From assembly GCA_017457015.1 (NCBI GenBank), contig JAFTIG010000051.1, forward strand, positions 1 through 10,066: a stretch of DNA of 10,066 bases, given 5' to 3'. The DNA is from Clostridia bacterium (lineage in GTDB: Bacteria; Bacillota_A; Clostridia; Christensenellales; Borkfalkiaceae). Below are positions 1 through 6,589 of this stretch, one piece after another. Both the position numbers and the translations under genes were made by a program. Below the pieces are notes generated by a model, which saw nothing but the letters and a program-made list of their open reading frames with translations, did no database searches and was not told the DNA's origin. Each line of letters starts with the position of its first letter. Within the stretch, counting starts at the first letter, position 1.

Positions 1-189
1 CCAGAAAAGGAATTAAAAGATAGGTGGGAGTGTAATAAATGCGGTGCGGTAAATTATAGTGAAGTTTGCGCCAAGTGTGGCTTTGTAAAATCAAGTGATA
101 AAAAAGAAATATGGATATGCCCTAAATGTGGAGAAAACAACAAATCGTCTTCTAAATATTGTTTGGGTTGCGGTGAACTTAAAAAATAA
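1..189 (+). CDS. Double zinc-ribbon protein, C-terminal fragment
   Basis: This is an open frame that enters from the left window edge and ends at TAA 187-189; 62 residues are visible. It contains two four-cysteine modules: C11/C14/C23/C26 and C40/C43/C54/C57 (numbered from the first visible codon). Each is introduced by W-x-C-x2-C-G. Such paired zinc ribbons sit at the ends of many Bacillota proteins, where they bind structural zinc and usually mediate nucleic-acid or protein contacts. The second module also fits the spacing W-x-C-x2-C-x3-N-x6-C-x2-C, known from RanBP2-type fingers. The rest of the protein lies outside the window, so its overall function cannot be named. It is separated from the next gene by a terminator and belongs to a different transcription unit. 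The reading frame and zinc modules are clear; the family is not. Confidence 0.8.
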   Translation, partial: PEKELKDRWECNKCGAVNYSEVCAKCGFVKSSDKKEIWICPKCGENNKSSSKYCLGCGELKK

Positions 190-190
190 C

Positions 191-228
191 GAATATCCGC
201 GCGGAGTTATTCGCGCGGATATTTTTTT
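191..228 (+). terminator. Rho-independent terminator after the zinc-ribbon gene
   Basis: A perfect 12-bp stem (192-203 with 212-223) has a GC-rich core CCGCGCG, an 8-nt loop (204-211) and a run of seven T at 222-228. It begins 2 bp after the stop codon of the upstream zinc-ribbon gene, so it ends that transcript and insulates the following operon. Confidence 0.93.
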
Positions 229-377
229 GTGGTTTTGGCGTATATTGTGCATATTTTAACGCATATTATATATATTTAAATAAATTTTAAAATATTTTAA
301 AAAATTTTGATTTTAAAAAAGGTATTTTGAATTTTGCGGAGTATTATTATATGTGAAAAAATTTTTTCGGGGAAATT
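229..377 (+). promoter_or_regulatory. AT-rich leader of the dgt-dnaG-rpoD operon, with weak promoter candidates
   Basis: This 149-bp gap holds no gene. It is far richer in A and T than the flanking coding DNA, especially 241-330. The promoter of the downstream operon should be here, because a terminator closes the upstream unit. The best sigma-A match I can pick by eye is TTGTGC (245-250) with TATATA (269-274), spacing 18. A second, weaker option is TTGAAT (327-332) followed by poorly matching A/T-rich sequence near 345-355. Because the region is so AT-rich, many -10-like hexamers occur by chance and neither choice is secure. A GGGG-AAA ribosome binding site (369-375) precedes the dgt start. 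Confidence 0.35.
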
Positions 378-1373
378 ATGAAAGAAAAAACCATAAAAAA
401 AGAGCAGATGTTTTTATCGCCTTTTGCGGTTAAGTCGTGCGATACGGTGGGCAGGTTAAGAAAAGAGCCACCTTGTCCTATGCGTACCGACTTTCAACGC
501 GACCGCGACAGGATAATTCATTGTAAGGCGTTTAGGCGACTTAAAAATAAGACGCAGGTTTTCTTTTCGCCCGAAGGTGATCATTACAGGACTAGGCTTA
601 CTCACACGCTTGCCGTATCGCAAGTGGCGCGCGGTATTGCACGCGCACTCTCTCTTAACGAAGATTTAACCGAAGCCATTGCTTTAGGACACGACCTTGG
701 GCATACGCCGTTCGGACATTCGGGAGAGAGAATACTTTCCAAATTAAACCCAAAAGGATTTAGCCACAACGAACAGTCGGGAAGAGTGGTGGATTATTTG
801 GAAAATAACGGTGCGGGGTTAAATTTAACTAGAGAAGTCGTTGACGGCATTATAAATCACAAGATTAACTCTAATCCCAAAACGCTTGAAGGCAAGGCGG
901 TTAGTTTAGCAGATAGGATTGCTTACATAAATCACGATATTGACGACGCAATCGACGGCGGATTTATAACGGTCGACGATTTGCCAAAGCGTGCGCGTCA
1001 ACTTTTAGGCGATACTTCACGCGATAGAATAAACGCTATGCTTAAATCTATATTTATTGCAAGCGACGGTAAAAACGTCGTGGAGATGGAAGAAGATATT
1101 GCGGACGCGACGATGGAACTTCGAGATTTTATGTTTGAGCGCGTTTATAACGACAAGACTTTCCGCGACGAAGAAGAGCGCGCGGACAGAATGATAACCG
1201 CACTTTACGAGTATTATAAATCGGATAAAAATAAGTTGCCCGAATTTTACCTTAAAAGGCTAGATTTTGACGATATAGACACCGTGCTTTGCGATTACAT
1301 ATCTGGTATGAGCGATATGTACGCGGTAAAGACGTTTAGCGAGATATTTATACCAAAGAACTGGAAACTTTAA
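378..1373 (+). CDS. dgt: dGTPase-like HD-domain deoxynucleotide triphosphohydrolase
   Basis: This 331-residue protein belongs to the deoxyguanosinetriphosphate triphosphohydrolase-like family, whose members split dNTPs into deoxynucleoside and triphosphate and so adjust the dNTP pool. The HD-domain metal site is visible as H76 (RLTHTLAV), H105-D106 (GHDLGHTPFGHSGE, 103-116) and D179 (SLADRIAYINHDIDDAI). The family motif SHNEQS is at 129-134. N-terminal R-rich segments (RTDFQRDRDRIIHCKAFRRL, 36-55) are typical of the family. The length fits the short Gram-positive type rather than the roughly 500-residue E. coli Dgt. ATG 378 is preceded by CGGGGAAA, which supports the start. It is the first gene of the operon, ending 3 bp before dnaG. 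dNTP substrate preference cannot be read from sequence; dNTPases of this type need not prefer dGTP. Confidence 0.93.
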   Translation: MKEKTIKKEQMFLSPFAVKSCDTVGRLRKEPPCPMRTDFQRDRDRIIHCKAFRRLKNKTQVFFSPEGDHYRTRLTHTLAVSQVARGIARALSLNEDLTEAIALGHDLGHTPFGHSGERILSKLNPKGFSHNEQSGRVVDYLENNGAGLNLTREVVDGIINHKINSNPKTLEGKAVSLADRIAYINHDIDDAIDGGFITVDDLPKRARQLLGDTSRDRINAMLKSIFIASDGKNVVEMEEDIADATMELRDFMFERVYNDKTFRDEEERADRMITALYEYYKSDKNKLPEFYLKRLDFDDIDTVLCDYISGMSDMYAVKTFSEIFIPKNWKL

Positions 1374-1376
1374 TAA

Positions 1377-3155
1377 ATGAAAGGATTTGACGCAAAGTTC
1401 ATAGATGAACTTAAAAATAAAAACGATATAGTAGACGTTGTCGGAAGGTACGTTCGCCTTGACCAAAAGGGCGGAAACTTCTGGGGAAAATGCCCTTTTC
1501 ATCACGAGAAGACGGCGTCTTTTTCGGTTAATCCGCGCGGTCAGTTTTTTTATTGTTTCGGGTGTCATAAGAGCGGTGACGTTATAAGTTTTATAATGGA
1601 AAGAGAAGCGCTTGACTTTTCAGACGCGGTTAAGTTTTTGGCAGAGCGCGTAAATATGCCTTTGCCTGAAATACGTTACGACGACGAAAAGATAAAGGAA
1701 CAGAAAAAGTTTAAGCAACGCGTTTTAGAACTGCTTAGAGAAACGGCGCTGTTTTACGTCAAAAACTTAAAGAGCGAAAAGGGATACGCGCATTACGAGT
1801 ACGCGCTTAAGAGAAAGTTTACCCCGGAAACTATGATTAAGTTTGGGTTCGGTGCGTCGCTTGACTTTAGTTCGCTCCCAAAATACTTAAAAGAAAAAGG
1901 TTACACTTATGAAGAAATGCTTGCGGCAGGTGCAATCGGTGAGAAGAACGGCAGGTATTTCGACTGGTTAGGCGGAAGACTCATATTGCCACTCATCGAT
2001 CAGTTCGGCAACGTAATATCCTTTGCAGGTAGGCGTATCGACGGTGGGAAAGAGCAAAAATATATAAACACTAAAGACTCTTACGTCTTTTCAAAAGGCA
2101 AGACGTTTTTTAACTTAAACAATCTTAAAAAAGCAAAGAACGAAACGGGTATAGATTCGGTAATTTTAGTTGAAGGGCACCTTGACGTAGTATCTATGGT
2201 ACAAGGCGGGCTTAACAACGTGTTGGCAAGCATGGGCACGGCGTTTACCAAAGACCAAGCGCGCATACTTAAAAGGTATACCGATAAAGTAATCGTCAGT
2301 TTCGACGGCGATTTCGCAGGGCAAAAGGCGACGATAAGGGGACTTGAGATATTGAGCGAAGAAGGGCTGGACGTAAAAGTTATGACGCTCCCCGACGGCA
2401 AAGATCCCGACGACGTTATTAAAGAACAGGGTGCGGACGGGTATAGAAGACTTATGGCAGCCGCAATGCCACTCATAGATTTTAAACTTGAAGTGGTGCG
2501 CCGTTCGTTTGATTTAAAAACGGTTGACGGAAAGCGTAAATACGTTTCCGCCGCGGTGGCAGTGATAAGAGAGAGTGCGTCGCCTGCCGAGCAAGAAGAT
2601 CTTCTTAAAACTGTGCGCGACGTGACGGGCGTTACCTTTGAAGCGTTACGCAGAGAATTGTACACTATTGAAGATAAGAAAAAAGAAGTTGCAGACGTGA
2701 CTCCACAATTTACCGATAACGCAGGGGATAAACACGCGCTTGCGGCAAGGTTTGTGCTCGCGGCGTATCTGTTTAATAAACCGTACGCTAGGGAAACGGA
2801 CGTAAAGAAAATGGAGTTTAGTTTGCCCGTGCATAAAGAGATACAAAAATATATCTGCGAGCGGATGGAAAGTAATGAGCGTATTCAGTTTAACGATTTG
2901 TACGAAATATTGTCCGAAGAGTTTGGTGAAGAGATTTCACGCATTGCAGGTATGGAAACGGAAGAGAATAAGACGTTCGATCAGGCTACTTATTTTTTCG
3001 ATTGCGTTCGCACGCTCAAAGTTGATAAGTTATCCAAAGAGATAAAAAGACTAACGGAACTTTTCGCGTCGGAAACGGATACGGAAAAAAGAAAAATTTT
3101 TACGATGGAAATGGCAAAATTAACTGCCGAAAAGAACAAACTAAATAAAGGATAA
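1377..3155 (+). CDS. dnaG: DNA primase DnaG
   Basis: This 592-residue cytoplasmic primase makes the short RNA primers for leading-strand start and Okazaki fragments. The N-terminal CHC2 zinc ribbon has C39-x2-H42 and C60-x2-C63. The catalytic core follows (about 120-350), with the RNA-polymerase-like segment RLILPLIDQFGNVISFAGRR (201-220) and KYINTKDSYVFSKG (228-241). The TOPRIM metal site shows E266 (VEGHLDV), D310/D312 (SFDGDFAG) and the D343-D346 stretch (GKDPDD). The C-terminal part (about 435-592) is poorly conserved and charged, as expected for the helicase-binding domain. The ATG lies 3 bp after the dgt stop with only a weak GGAAA upstream, so translation is probably coupled to dgt. 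Length and domain order are complete and normal. Confidence 0.97.
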   Translation: MKGFDAKFIDELKNKNDIVDVVGRYVRLDQKGGNFWGKCPFHHEKTASFSVNPRGQFFYCFGCHKSGDVISFIMEREALDFSDAVKFLAERVNMPLPEIRYDDEKIKEQKKFKQRVLELLRETALFYVKNLKSEKGYAHYEYALKRKFTPETMIKFGFGASLDFSSLPKYLKEKGYTYEEMLAAGAIGEKNGRYFDWLGGRLILPLIDQFGNVISFAGRRIDGGKEQKYINTKDSYVFSKGKTFFNLNNLKKAKNETGIDSVILVEGHLDVVSMVQGGLNNVLASMGTAFTKDQARILKRYTDKVIVSFDGDFAGQKATIRGLEILSEEGLDVKVMTLPDGKDPDDVIKEQGADGYRRLMAAAMPLIDFKLEVVRRSFDLKTVDGKRKYVSAAVAVIRESASPAEQEDLLKTVRDVTGVTFEALRRELYTIEDKKKEVADVTPQFTDNAGDKHALAARFVLAAYLFNKPYARETDVKKMEFSLPVHKEIQKYICERMESNERIQFNDLYEILSEEFGEEISRIAGMETEENKTFDQATYFFDCVRTLKVDKLSKEIKRLTELFASETDTEKRKIFTMEMAKLTAEKNKLNKG

Positions 3156-3167
3156 GCGGTTTATATT

Positions 3168-3173
3168 AGGAGG
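3168..3173 (+). promoter_or_regulatory. Consensus ribosome binding site of rpoD
   Basis: AGGAGG lies 5 nt before ATG 3179. It is the strongest Shine-Dalgarno sequence in this operon. The preceding genes dgt and dnaG have weak sites, so rpoD is likely translated more efficiently than its neighbours from the same mRNA. Confidence 0.85.
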
Positions 3174-3178
3174 AAACC

Positions 3179-4300
3179 ATGGAAGAAAAAGAAATAACGG
3201 TTGTGGGTGAAGAGAATAAGGAAGGACAACCTAATAACGGGGAGATTTTAAGCCCCGAACTTTTGGTCGCCGTTGCAGACATCATTTTAGAGTACAAGAA
3301 GAGCGGTAGTATTAAAATGAGCCAACTTTTCGACAAACTTGAAAAGTACGAAACTACGCCCGTTCAACTTGAAGAAATCTATAAGATGTTTGACAATCAG
3401 GGCGTTCAGATAATTGACGAGTACGAGCGTGATAAAGATTTGTTTGACCAACTGCTCAAAGAAATCAGTATGGACGACCCCGTCAAAATGTATCTTAAAG
3501 ATATAGGTAAAGTTCCGCTCTTACAACCGGACGAAGAAACCGAACTCGCAAAGCGCATGATGGACGGCGACGAGATTGCAAAAAGGCTTTTGTCTGAAGC
3601 CAACTTGCGTCTTGTCGTTTCTATTGCTAAAAGATATATGGGGCGTGGTATGCAGTTCCTTGACCTTATTCAAGAAGGCAATTTAGGTCTTATGAAGGCG
3701 GTTGAAAAGTTCGACTATCAAAAAGGTTTTAAGTTTTCAACGTATGCAACTTGGTGGATTAGACAGGCTATTACCCGTGCTATTGCCGATCAAGCGAGAA
3801 CGATACGTATTCCCGTGCATATGGTTGAAACTATAAATAAACTCATCAGAGTATCGCGTAGATTGTTGCAAGAATTAGGCAGAGAACCGCAACCTGAAGA
3901 GATTGCAGTGGAAATGGGAATTACCGAAGAGCGCGTTCGTGAAATTCAGAAGATAGCGCAAGATCCCGTATCACTCGAAACGCCTATCGGTGACGAAGAA
4001 GACAGTCATCTTTCGGATTTTATTGAAGACGAAAAGAGCACTGCTCCGACCGACGCGGTATCTTACAATATGCTCAAAGAACAACTTATTGGAATACTTG
4101 ACACTCTTACCCCGCGTGAAGAAAAGGTACTTCGTCTTCGTTACGGTTTAGACGACGGCAAGCCCAGAACACTTGAAGAAGTAGGTAAAGAGTTTAACGT
4201 TACAAGAGAACGTATACGTCAGATTGAAGCGAAGGCGTTAAGAAAACTCCGTCATCCAAGCCGTTCTAAAAGACTTAAAGAGTATATTGATAAACAGTAA
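3179..4300 (+). CDS. rpoD: Primary (housekeeping) RNA polymerase sigma factor, SigA/RpoD
   Basis: This 373-residue group 1 sigma-70 factor directs RNA polymerase to -35/-10 promoters. It is close in length to B. subtilis SigA and lacks the large non-conserved insert of E. coli sigma-70. Visible regions: a short 1.1-like acidic segment (about 25-80), 1.2 ([17 protein letters not shown], 99-115), 2.1-2.4 (about 136-208, including [19 protein letters not shown] and the melting/-10 helix [17 protein letters not shown]), region 3 (about 209-290) and region 4 (about 300-365). The -35 recognition helix is in [18 protein letters not shown] (341-358). It sits 23 bp after dnaG, the classical dnaG-rpoD arrangement. 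Its last stop base is also the first base of trmK. Confidence 0.98.
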   Translation: MEEKEITVVGEENKEGQPNNGEILSPELLVAVADIILEYKKSGSIKMSQLFDKLEKYETTPVQLEEIYKMFDNQGVQIIDEYERDKDLFDQLLKEISMDDPVKMYLKDIGKVPLLQPDEETELAKRMMDGDEIAKRLLSEANLRLVVSIAKRYMGRGMQFLDLIQEGNLGLMKAVEKFDYQKGFKFSTYATWWIRQAITRAIADQARTIRIPVHMVETINKLIRVSRRLLQELGREPQPEEIAVEMGITEERVREIQKIAQDPVSLETPIGDEEDSHLSDFIEDEKSTAPTDAVSYNMLKEQLIGILDTLTPREEKVLRLRYGLDDGKPRTLEEVGKEFNVTRERIRQIEAKALRKLRHPSRSKRLKEYIDKQ

Positions 4301-4941
4301 TGACCGATAGATTAAATAAGATATTTTCCGTTCTGCCCGAGTGCGATACTTTTGCCGATATAGGCTGTGACCACGGCTATATGGCGGCGGCTATGGTTAA
4401 GAGCGGAAAATGTAAAAAGGCAATCATATCAGACGTAAGCGCAAAATGCCTTAAAAAAGCCGAGCAGTTACTGTCTTCTTGTATTGAACAAGGGATTGTT
4501 AAAAGCGTCGTATCCGACGGGTTTGATAACGTAGGTAGTTGTGATTTAGCGCTTATAGCAGGTATGGGCGGAGAAGAGATTTGCACTATATTATCCCGTG
4601 CGAAAGTTTTACCTAAAACGCTCGTTTTGCAACCTATGAAAAATTGCGATAAGGTACGTTTACGCGCCGTAGAGTGCGGTTATAAGGTCGTTTACGACCG
4701 CGTGTTTAAAAGTGCCGGCAAGTTTTACGACCTTATGGTTTTGACTTTTGGGGAAGACTTTTTGACAGAAGAAGAGATTGAATTCGGTAGGGATAACGTT
4801 AAAAACGGCGGTGCGGATTTTAAGGAAATGATCGCGCAAAAAATTCAAAAGATGAAAGAGTATTCGTCCTTTGAAAACGTTAAAGAAACGGATAGACAAA
4901 AGATGCTCTCTTTGGTGGAGAAACTGAAAAAATATGCTTAA
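4300..4941 (+). CDS. trmK: tRNA (adenine(22)-N1)-methyltransferase TrmK
   Basis: This 213-residue SAM-dependent Rossmann-fold methyltransferase of the TrmK/YqfN family (formerly DUF633) makes m1A at position 22 in the D-loop region of some tRNAs. Motif I for SAM binding is ADIGCDHGYMA (19-29). The following acidic strand end is ISDVS (43-47), the family signature AGMGGEEI is at 87-94 and LQPMKN at 110-115. The C-terminal 50 or so residues are lysine- and glutamate-rich and probably helical. It is a little shorter than the B. subtilis protein. The start ATG overlaps the rpoD stop by one base (TAATG) without a clear ribosome binding site, implying coupling to rpoD. Its 3' end overlaps the next gene by 8 bp. 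The placement directly after sigA and before a Nif3 gene is the same as in B. subtilis and many Clostridia, which supports the call. Confidence 0.93.
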   Translation: MTDRLNKIFSVLPECDTFADIGCDHGYMAAAMVKSGKCKKAIISDVSAKCLKKAEQLLSSCIEQGIVKSVVSDGFDNVGSCDLALIAGMGGEEICTILSRAKVLPKTLVLQPMKNCDKVRLRAVECGYKVVYDRVFKSAGKFYDLMVLTFGEDFLTEEEIEFGRDNVKNGGADFKEMIAQKIQKMKEYSSFENVKETDRQKMLSLVEKLKKYA

Positions 4942-5722
4942 ATTAAATGAATTTATGAGTGTTATCGATAATATTGCGCCGTTATCTATCAGTTGCAAAA
5001 TGATAGAACAGGGCGATTACGATAACAGTGGAGTGATAGTGAAATGTAGCGAAGAAGTAAATAAAATACTTTTTTCGTTAGACCTATCGAACGAGTCGAT
5101 AGATAAAGCGTTAGAACTCGGTTGCGATACCGTCGTTACGCATCACCCTGCAATTTATAATCCGATTAAAAGACTTTCGATAGACGACGGTACTGCGCCT
5201 ATCGTAAACGCAATAAAAAACGGCGTAAACGTCATATCGATGCATTTAAATTTAGATATGGCAAACGGCGGAATAGACGCGTCGCTATCTAGTGGTTTAG
5301 GCGTTAAAAACGCAAAGATAATAGAACCGCTTTGCGGTACGGAATACGGTTACGGTAGACAGGGAGACGTAGACGAGTGTAGTGCGAAAGAGTTCTTATC
5401 GAAAGCGACAGAAACGTTTAAATCGGAAAGGATAATTTTTTACGGAGCGGGCACTGTTAAAAAGGTGGCGTCGTTTTGTGGTGGCGGTGACGACTATGCG
5501 TTGAAGGCAGTAGTCGACGGCGTTACCGACGCGGATACTATCGTCACGTCGGATATGCCACACCACGTTTTAAAAGAACTTATCGAGCGCGGTAAAAACG
5601 TTATGTTAATACCGCATTACGTTTCCGAACAGTACGGATTTGAAAAATTTTATTCGGTCGTAAGCGCAAAGTTATGCGATACGGCTAAAACATTTTATTT
5701 TATAGATGAAAGATTTATGTAA
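4934..5722 (+). CDS. Nif3/DUF34-family dinuclear-metal protein (GTP cyclohydrolase I type 2-like)
   Basis: This 262-residue protein is of the Nif3/YbgI/YqfO family, whose members form toroidal hexamers with a two-metal site. They are often labelled GTP cyclohydrolase 1 type 2, but the physiological role is unsettled. The metal ligands are all present: H70-H71 (VTHHPAIYNP), D108 (MHLNLDMANGG), and H228 with E232 (IPHYVSEQYG). The N-terminal YDNSGV (29-34) corresponds to the family WDN-G-L segment. The length matches the short form such as E. coli YbgI and lacks the PII-like insert of the longer Bacillus YqfO. ATG 4934 overlaps trmK by 8 bp; a later in-frame ATG at 4955 is possible, but the first keeps the usual family N-terminus. 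GGAG (4917-4920) is rather distant, so coupling with trmK is likely. Confidence 0.92.
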   Translation: MLKLNEFMSVIDNIAPLSISCKMIEQGDYDNSGVIVKCSEEVNKILFSLDLSNESIDKALELGCDTVVTHHPAIYNPIKRLSIDDGTAPIVNAIKNGVNVISMHLNLDMANGGIDASLSSGLGVKNAKIIEPLCGTEYGYGRQGDVDECSAKEFLSKATETFKSERIIFYGAGTVKKVASFCGGGDDYALKAVVDGVTDADTIVTSDMPHHVLKELIERGKNVMLIPHYVSEQYGFEKFYSVVSAKLCDTAKTFYFIDERFM

Positions 5723-5727
5723 AGGAG
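5721..5727 (+). promoter_or_regulatory. Ribosome binding site deciding the start of the zinc-ribbon coiled-coil gene
   Basis: AAAGGAG overlaps the last bases of the Nif3 gene stop. An in-frame TTG at 5732 is only 4 nt from the GGAG core, while ATG 5738 is 10 nt away. The ATG is the better codon and has the more workable spacing, so I prefer it. The choice changes the protein by two residues. Confidence 0.6.
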
Positions 5728-5737
5728 AACTTTGATT

Positions 5738-6439
5738 ATGATAAAAGCATTACTTGCATATCAAGAACAAGACGCGAAACTGAAAGATATAGAGAAAACT
5801 CTCTCTAACAGCGAAGAGAGAAAGAAAGCGGTTACCGCGCAAAAATATCTTGAAGGGGTAGAAGAAGGAGTTAACAAACTCGACGTGCGTGCGGCGGAAC
5901 TTAAAATCGCTTACGAAAAGGCAACCGACGAACAGATTAAATTAAAAGAACAACAGGCGGAAATTACCGAATCACTCGACTCGGTAGAAGATGAAAAAGA
6001 AGCGGCTTTTCTTATCAAAAAGGCAGAAGAGTTGATCGGCAAAATCAAGTCGCTCGGCGCTAAAGCAAGCAAGATTTTAGAAGAAATACAAAACGTTTTG
6101 AAAGAGTATTCAAAAATTAAAAAGACTTCGCAAGCGGCACAAGTGCAATATAAAGAAAACGCCGAAAAATACAAGGCGCTTAAAGAGAGTGTAAAAGCCG
6201 AAAAAGAAGAAGTTGAAAAGCAACTCGACGGGCTTAAAAAGGCGGTCGACACAAATCTTATGGATAGATATCTTAAAAAGCGCGCGAACAAAATTTATCC
6301 CGTACTTTACGAAGTAAAAGGAAACGTTTGCGGAGCGTGCAGGATGGAACTATCTATGTCGGAAATAAACAAACTTAAAAATGGAGAAATTATCGATTGC
6401 GACCAGTGCGGAAGATTACTGTATTTGGAGAGTAAATAA
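5738..6439 (+). CDS. Coiled-coil protein with C-terminal C4 zinc ribbon (COG1579/CT398-like)
   Basis: This protein of 233 residues (235 if the TTG at 5732 is used) is almost entirely charged, heptad-like helix from about residue 5 to 175. That fits a long antiparallel coiled-coil hairpin of the CT398/DR0291 type. It ends in a compact zinc ribbon: C198-x2-C201 and C221-x2-C224 (VCGACRMELS ... CDQCGRLLY). There is no signal peptide or membrane segment, so it is cytoplasmic. The family is often described as predicted nucleic-acid binding, but no firm function is established. It follows the Nif3 gene by 15 bp with a good ribosome binding site, and this pairing recurs in Bacillota. It is the last gene of the operon, with a terminator 17 bp downstream. 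The family call is good; the function is unknown. Confidence 0.88.
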   Translation: MIKALLAYQEQDAKLKDIEKTLSNSEERKKAVTAQKYLEGVEEGVNKLDVRAAELKIAYEKATDEQIKLKEQQAEITESLDSVEDEKEAAFLIKKAEELIGKIKSLGAKASKILEEIQNVLKEYSKIKKTSQAAQVQYKENAEKYKALKESVKAEKEEVEKQLDGLKKAVDTNLMDRYLKKRANKIYPVLYEVKGNVCGACRMELSMSEINKLKNGEIIDCDQCGRLLYLESK

Positions 6440-6455
6440 AAGGTAGAAACAAAAT

Positions 6456-6484
6456 TAAAGGGTGACAACAGTCACCCTTTATTT
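6456..6484 (+). terminator. Hairpin terminator ending the dgt-to-zinc-ribbon operon
   Basis: An 11-bp perfect stem (6456-6466 with 6471-6481) with core GGGTGAC/GTCACCC and a 4-nt loop AACA is followed by a T-rich stretch (TTTATTTGATTTT, with the first T's in the stem). The opposite strand also shows a T-rich tail (TTTAATTTT), so the hairpin could act in both directions, although no minus-strand gene is seen here. Confidence 0.85.
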
Positions 6485-6531
6485 GATTTTAAAATATTAT
6501 TTATTAATTTAAAAAAATTTCCCAAAAGGTA

Positions 6532-6560
6532 TTGTAATAAACGGCGTTTTTTGTTATAAT
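6532..6560 (+). promoter_or_regulatory. Sigma-A-type promoter for ftsK-rimO
   Basis: A -35 box TTGTAA (6532-6537, four of six consensus bases) and a perfect -10 TATAAT (6555-6560) are separated by exactly 17 bp. The predicted start of transcription is near 6567, giving a leader of only about 23 nt that contains the ribosome binding site. The promoter follows a terminator and precedes the ftsK start, so ftsK and rimO form an independent transcription unit. Confidence 0.85.
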
Positions 6561-6578
6561 TAAATGGACGACTATTTT

Positions 6579-6585
6579 GAGGTGG
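6579..6585 (+). promoter_or_regulatory. Ribosome binding site supporting a TTG start of ftsK
   Basis: GAGGTGG matches the anti-Shine-Dalgarno sequence well and lies 4 nt (7 nt from the GAGG core) before TTG 6590. The first in-frame ATG lies within the first membrane segment (residue 34), which would remove the N-terminal anchor. TTG is therefore the credible start. Confidence 0.8.
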
Positions 6586-6589
6586 ACTT

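Noticed and set aside
1638..2200. DnaG TOPRIM motif reads VEGHLDV rather than the common EGYMDV
   Set aside because: The catalytic glutamate and the final DV are intact, and the middle residues vary among bacteria (B. subtilis differs here too), so this is normal variation.
2081..2665. Minus-strand open frame of 194 codons inside dnaG
   Set aside because: It lies wholly within the conserved primase core. Its translation is serine-rich low-complexity sequence, as expected from the complement of these codons, and it has no recognisable domain.
3139..3167. Possible promoter with TATATT (3162-3167) just before rpoD
   Set aside because: No acceptable -35 box lies at the right distance, and transcription would start within or after the ribosome binding site.
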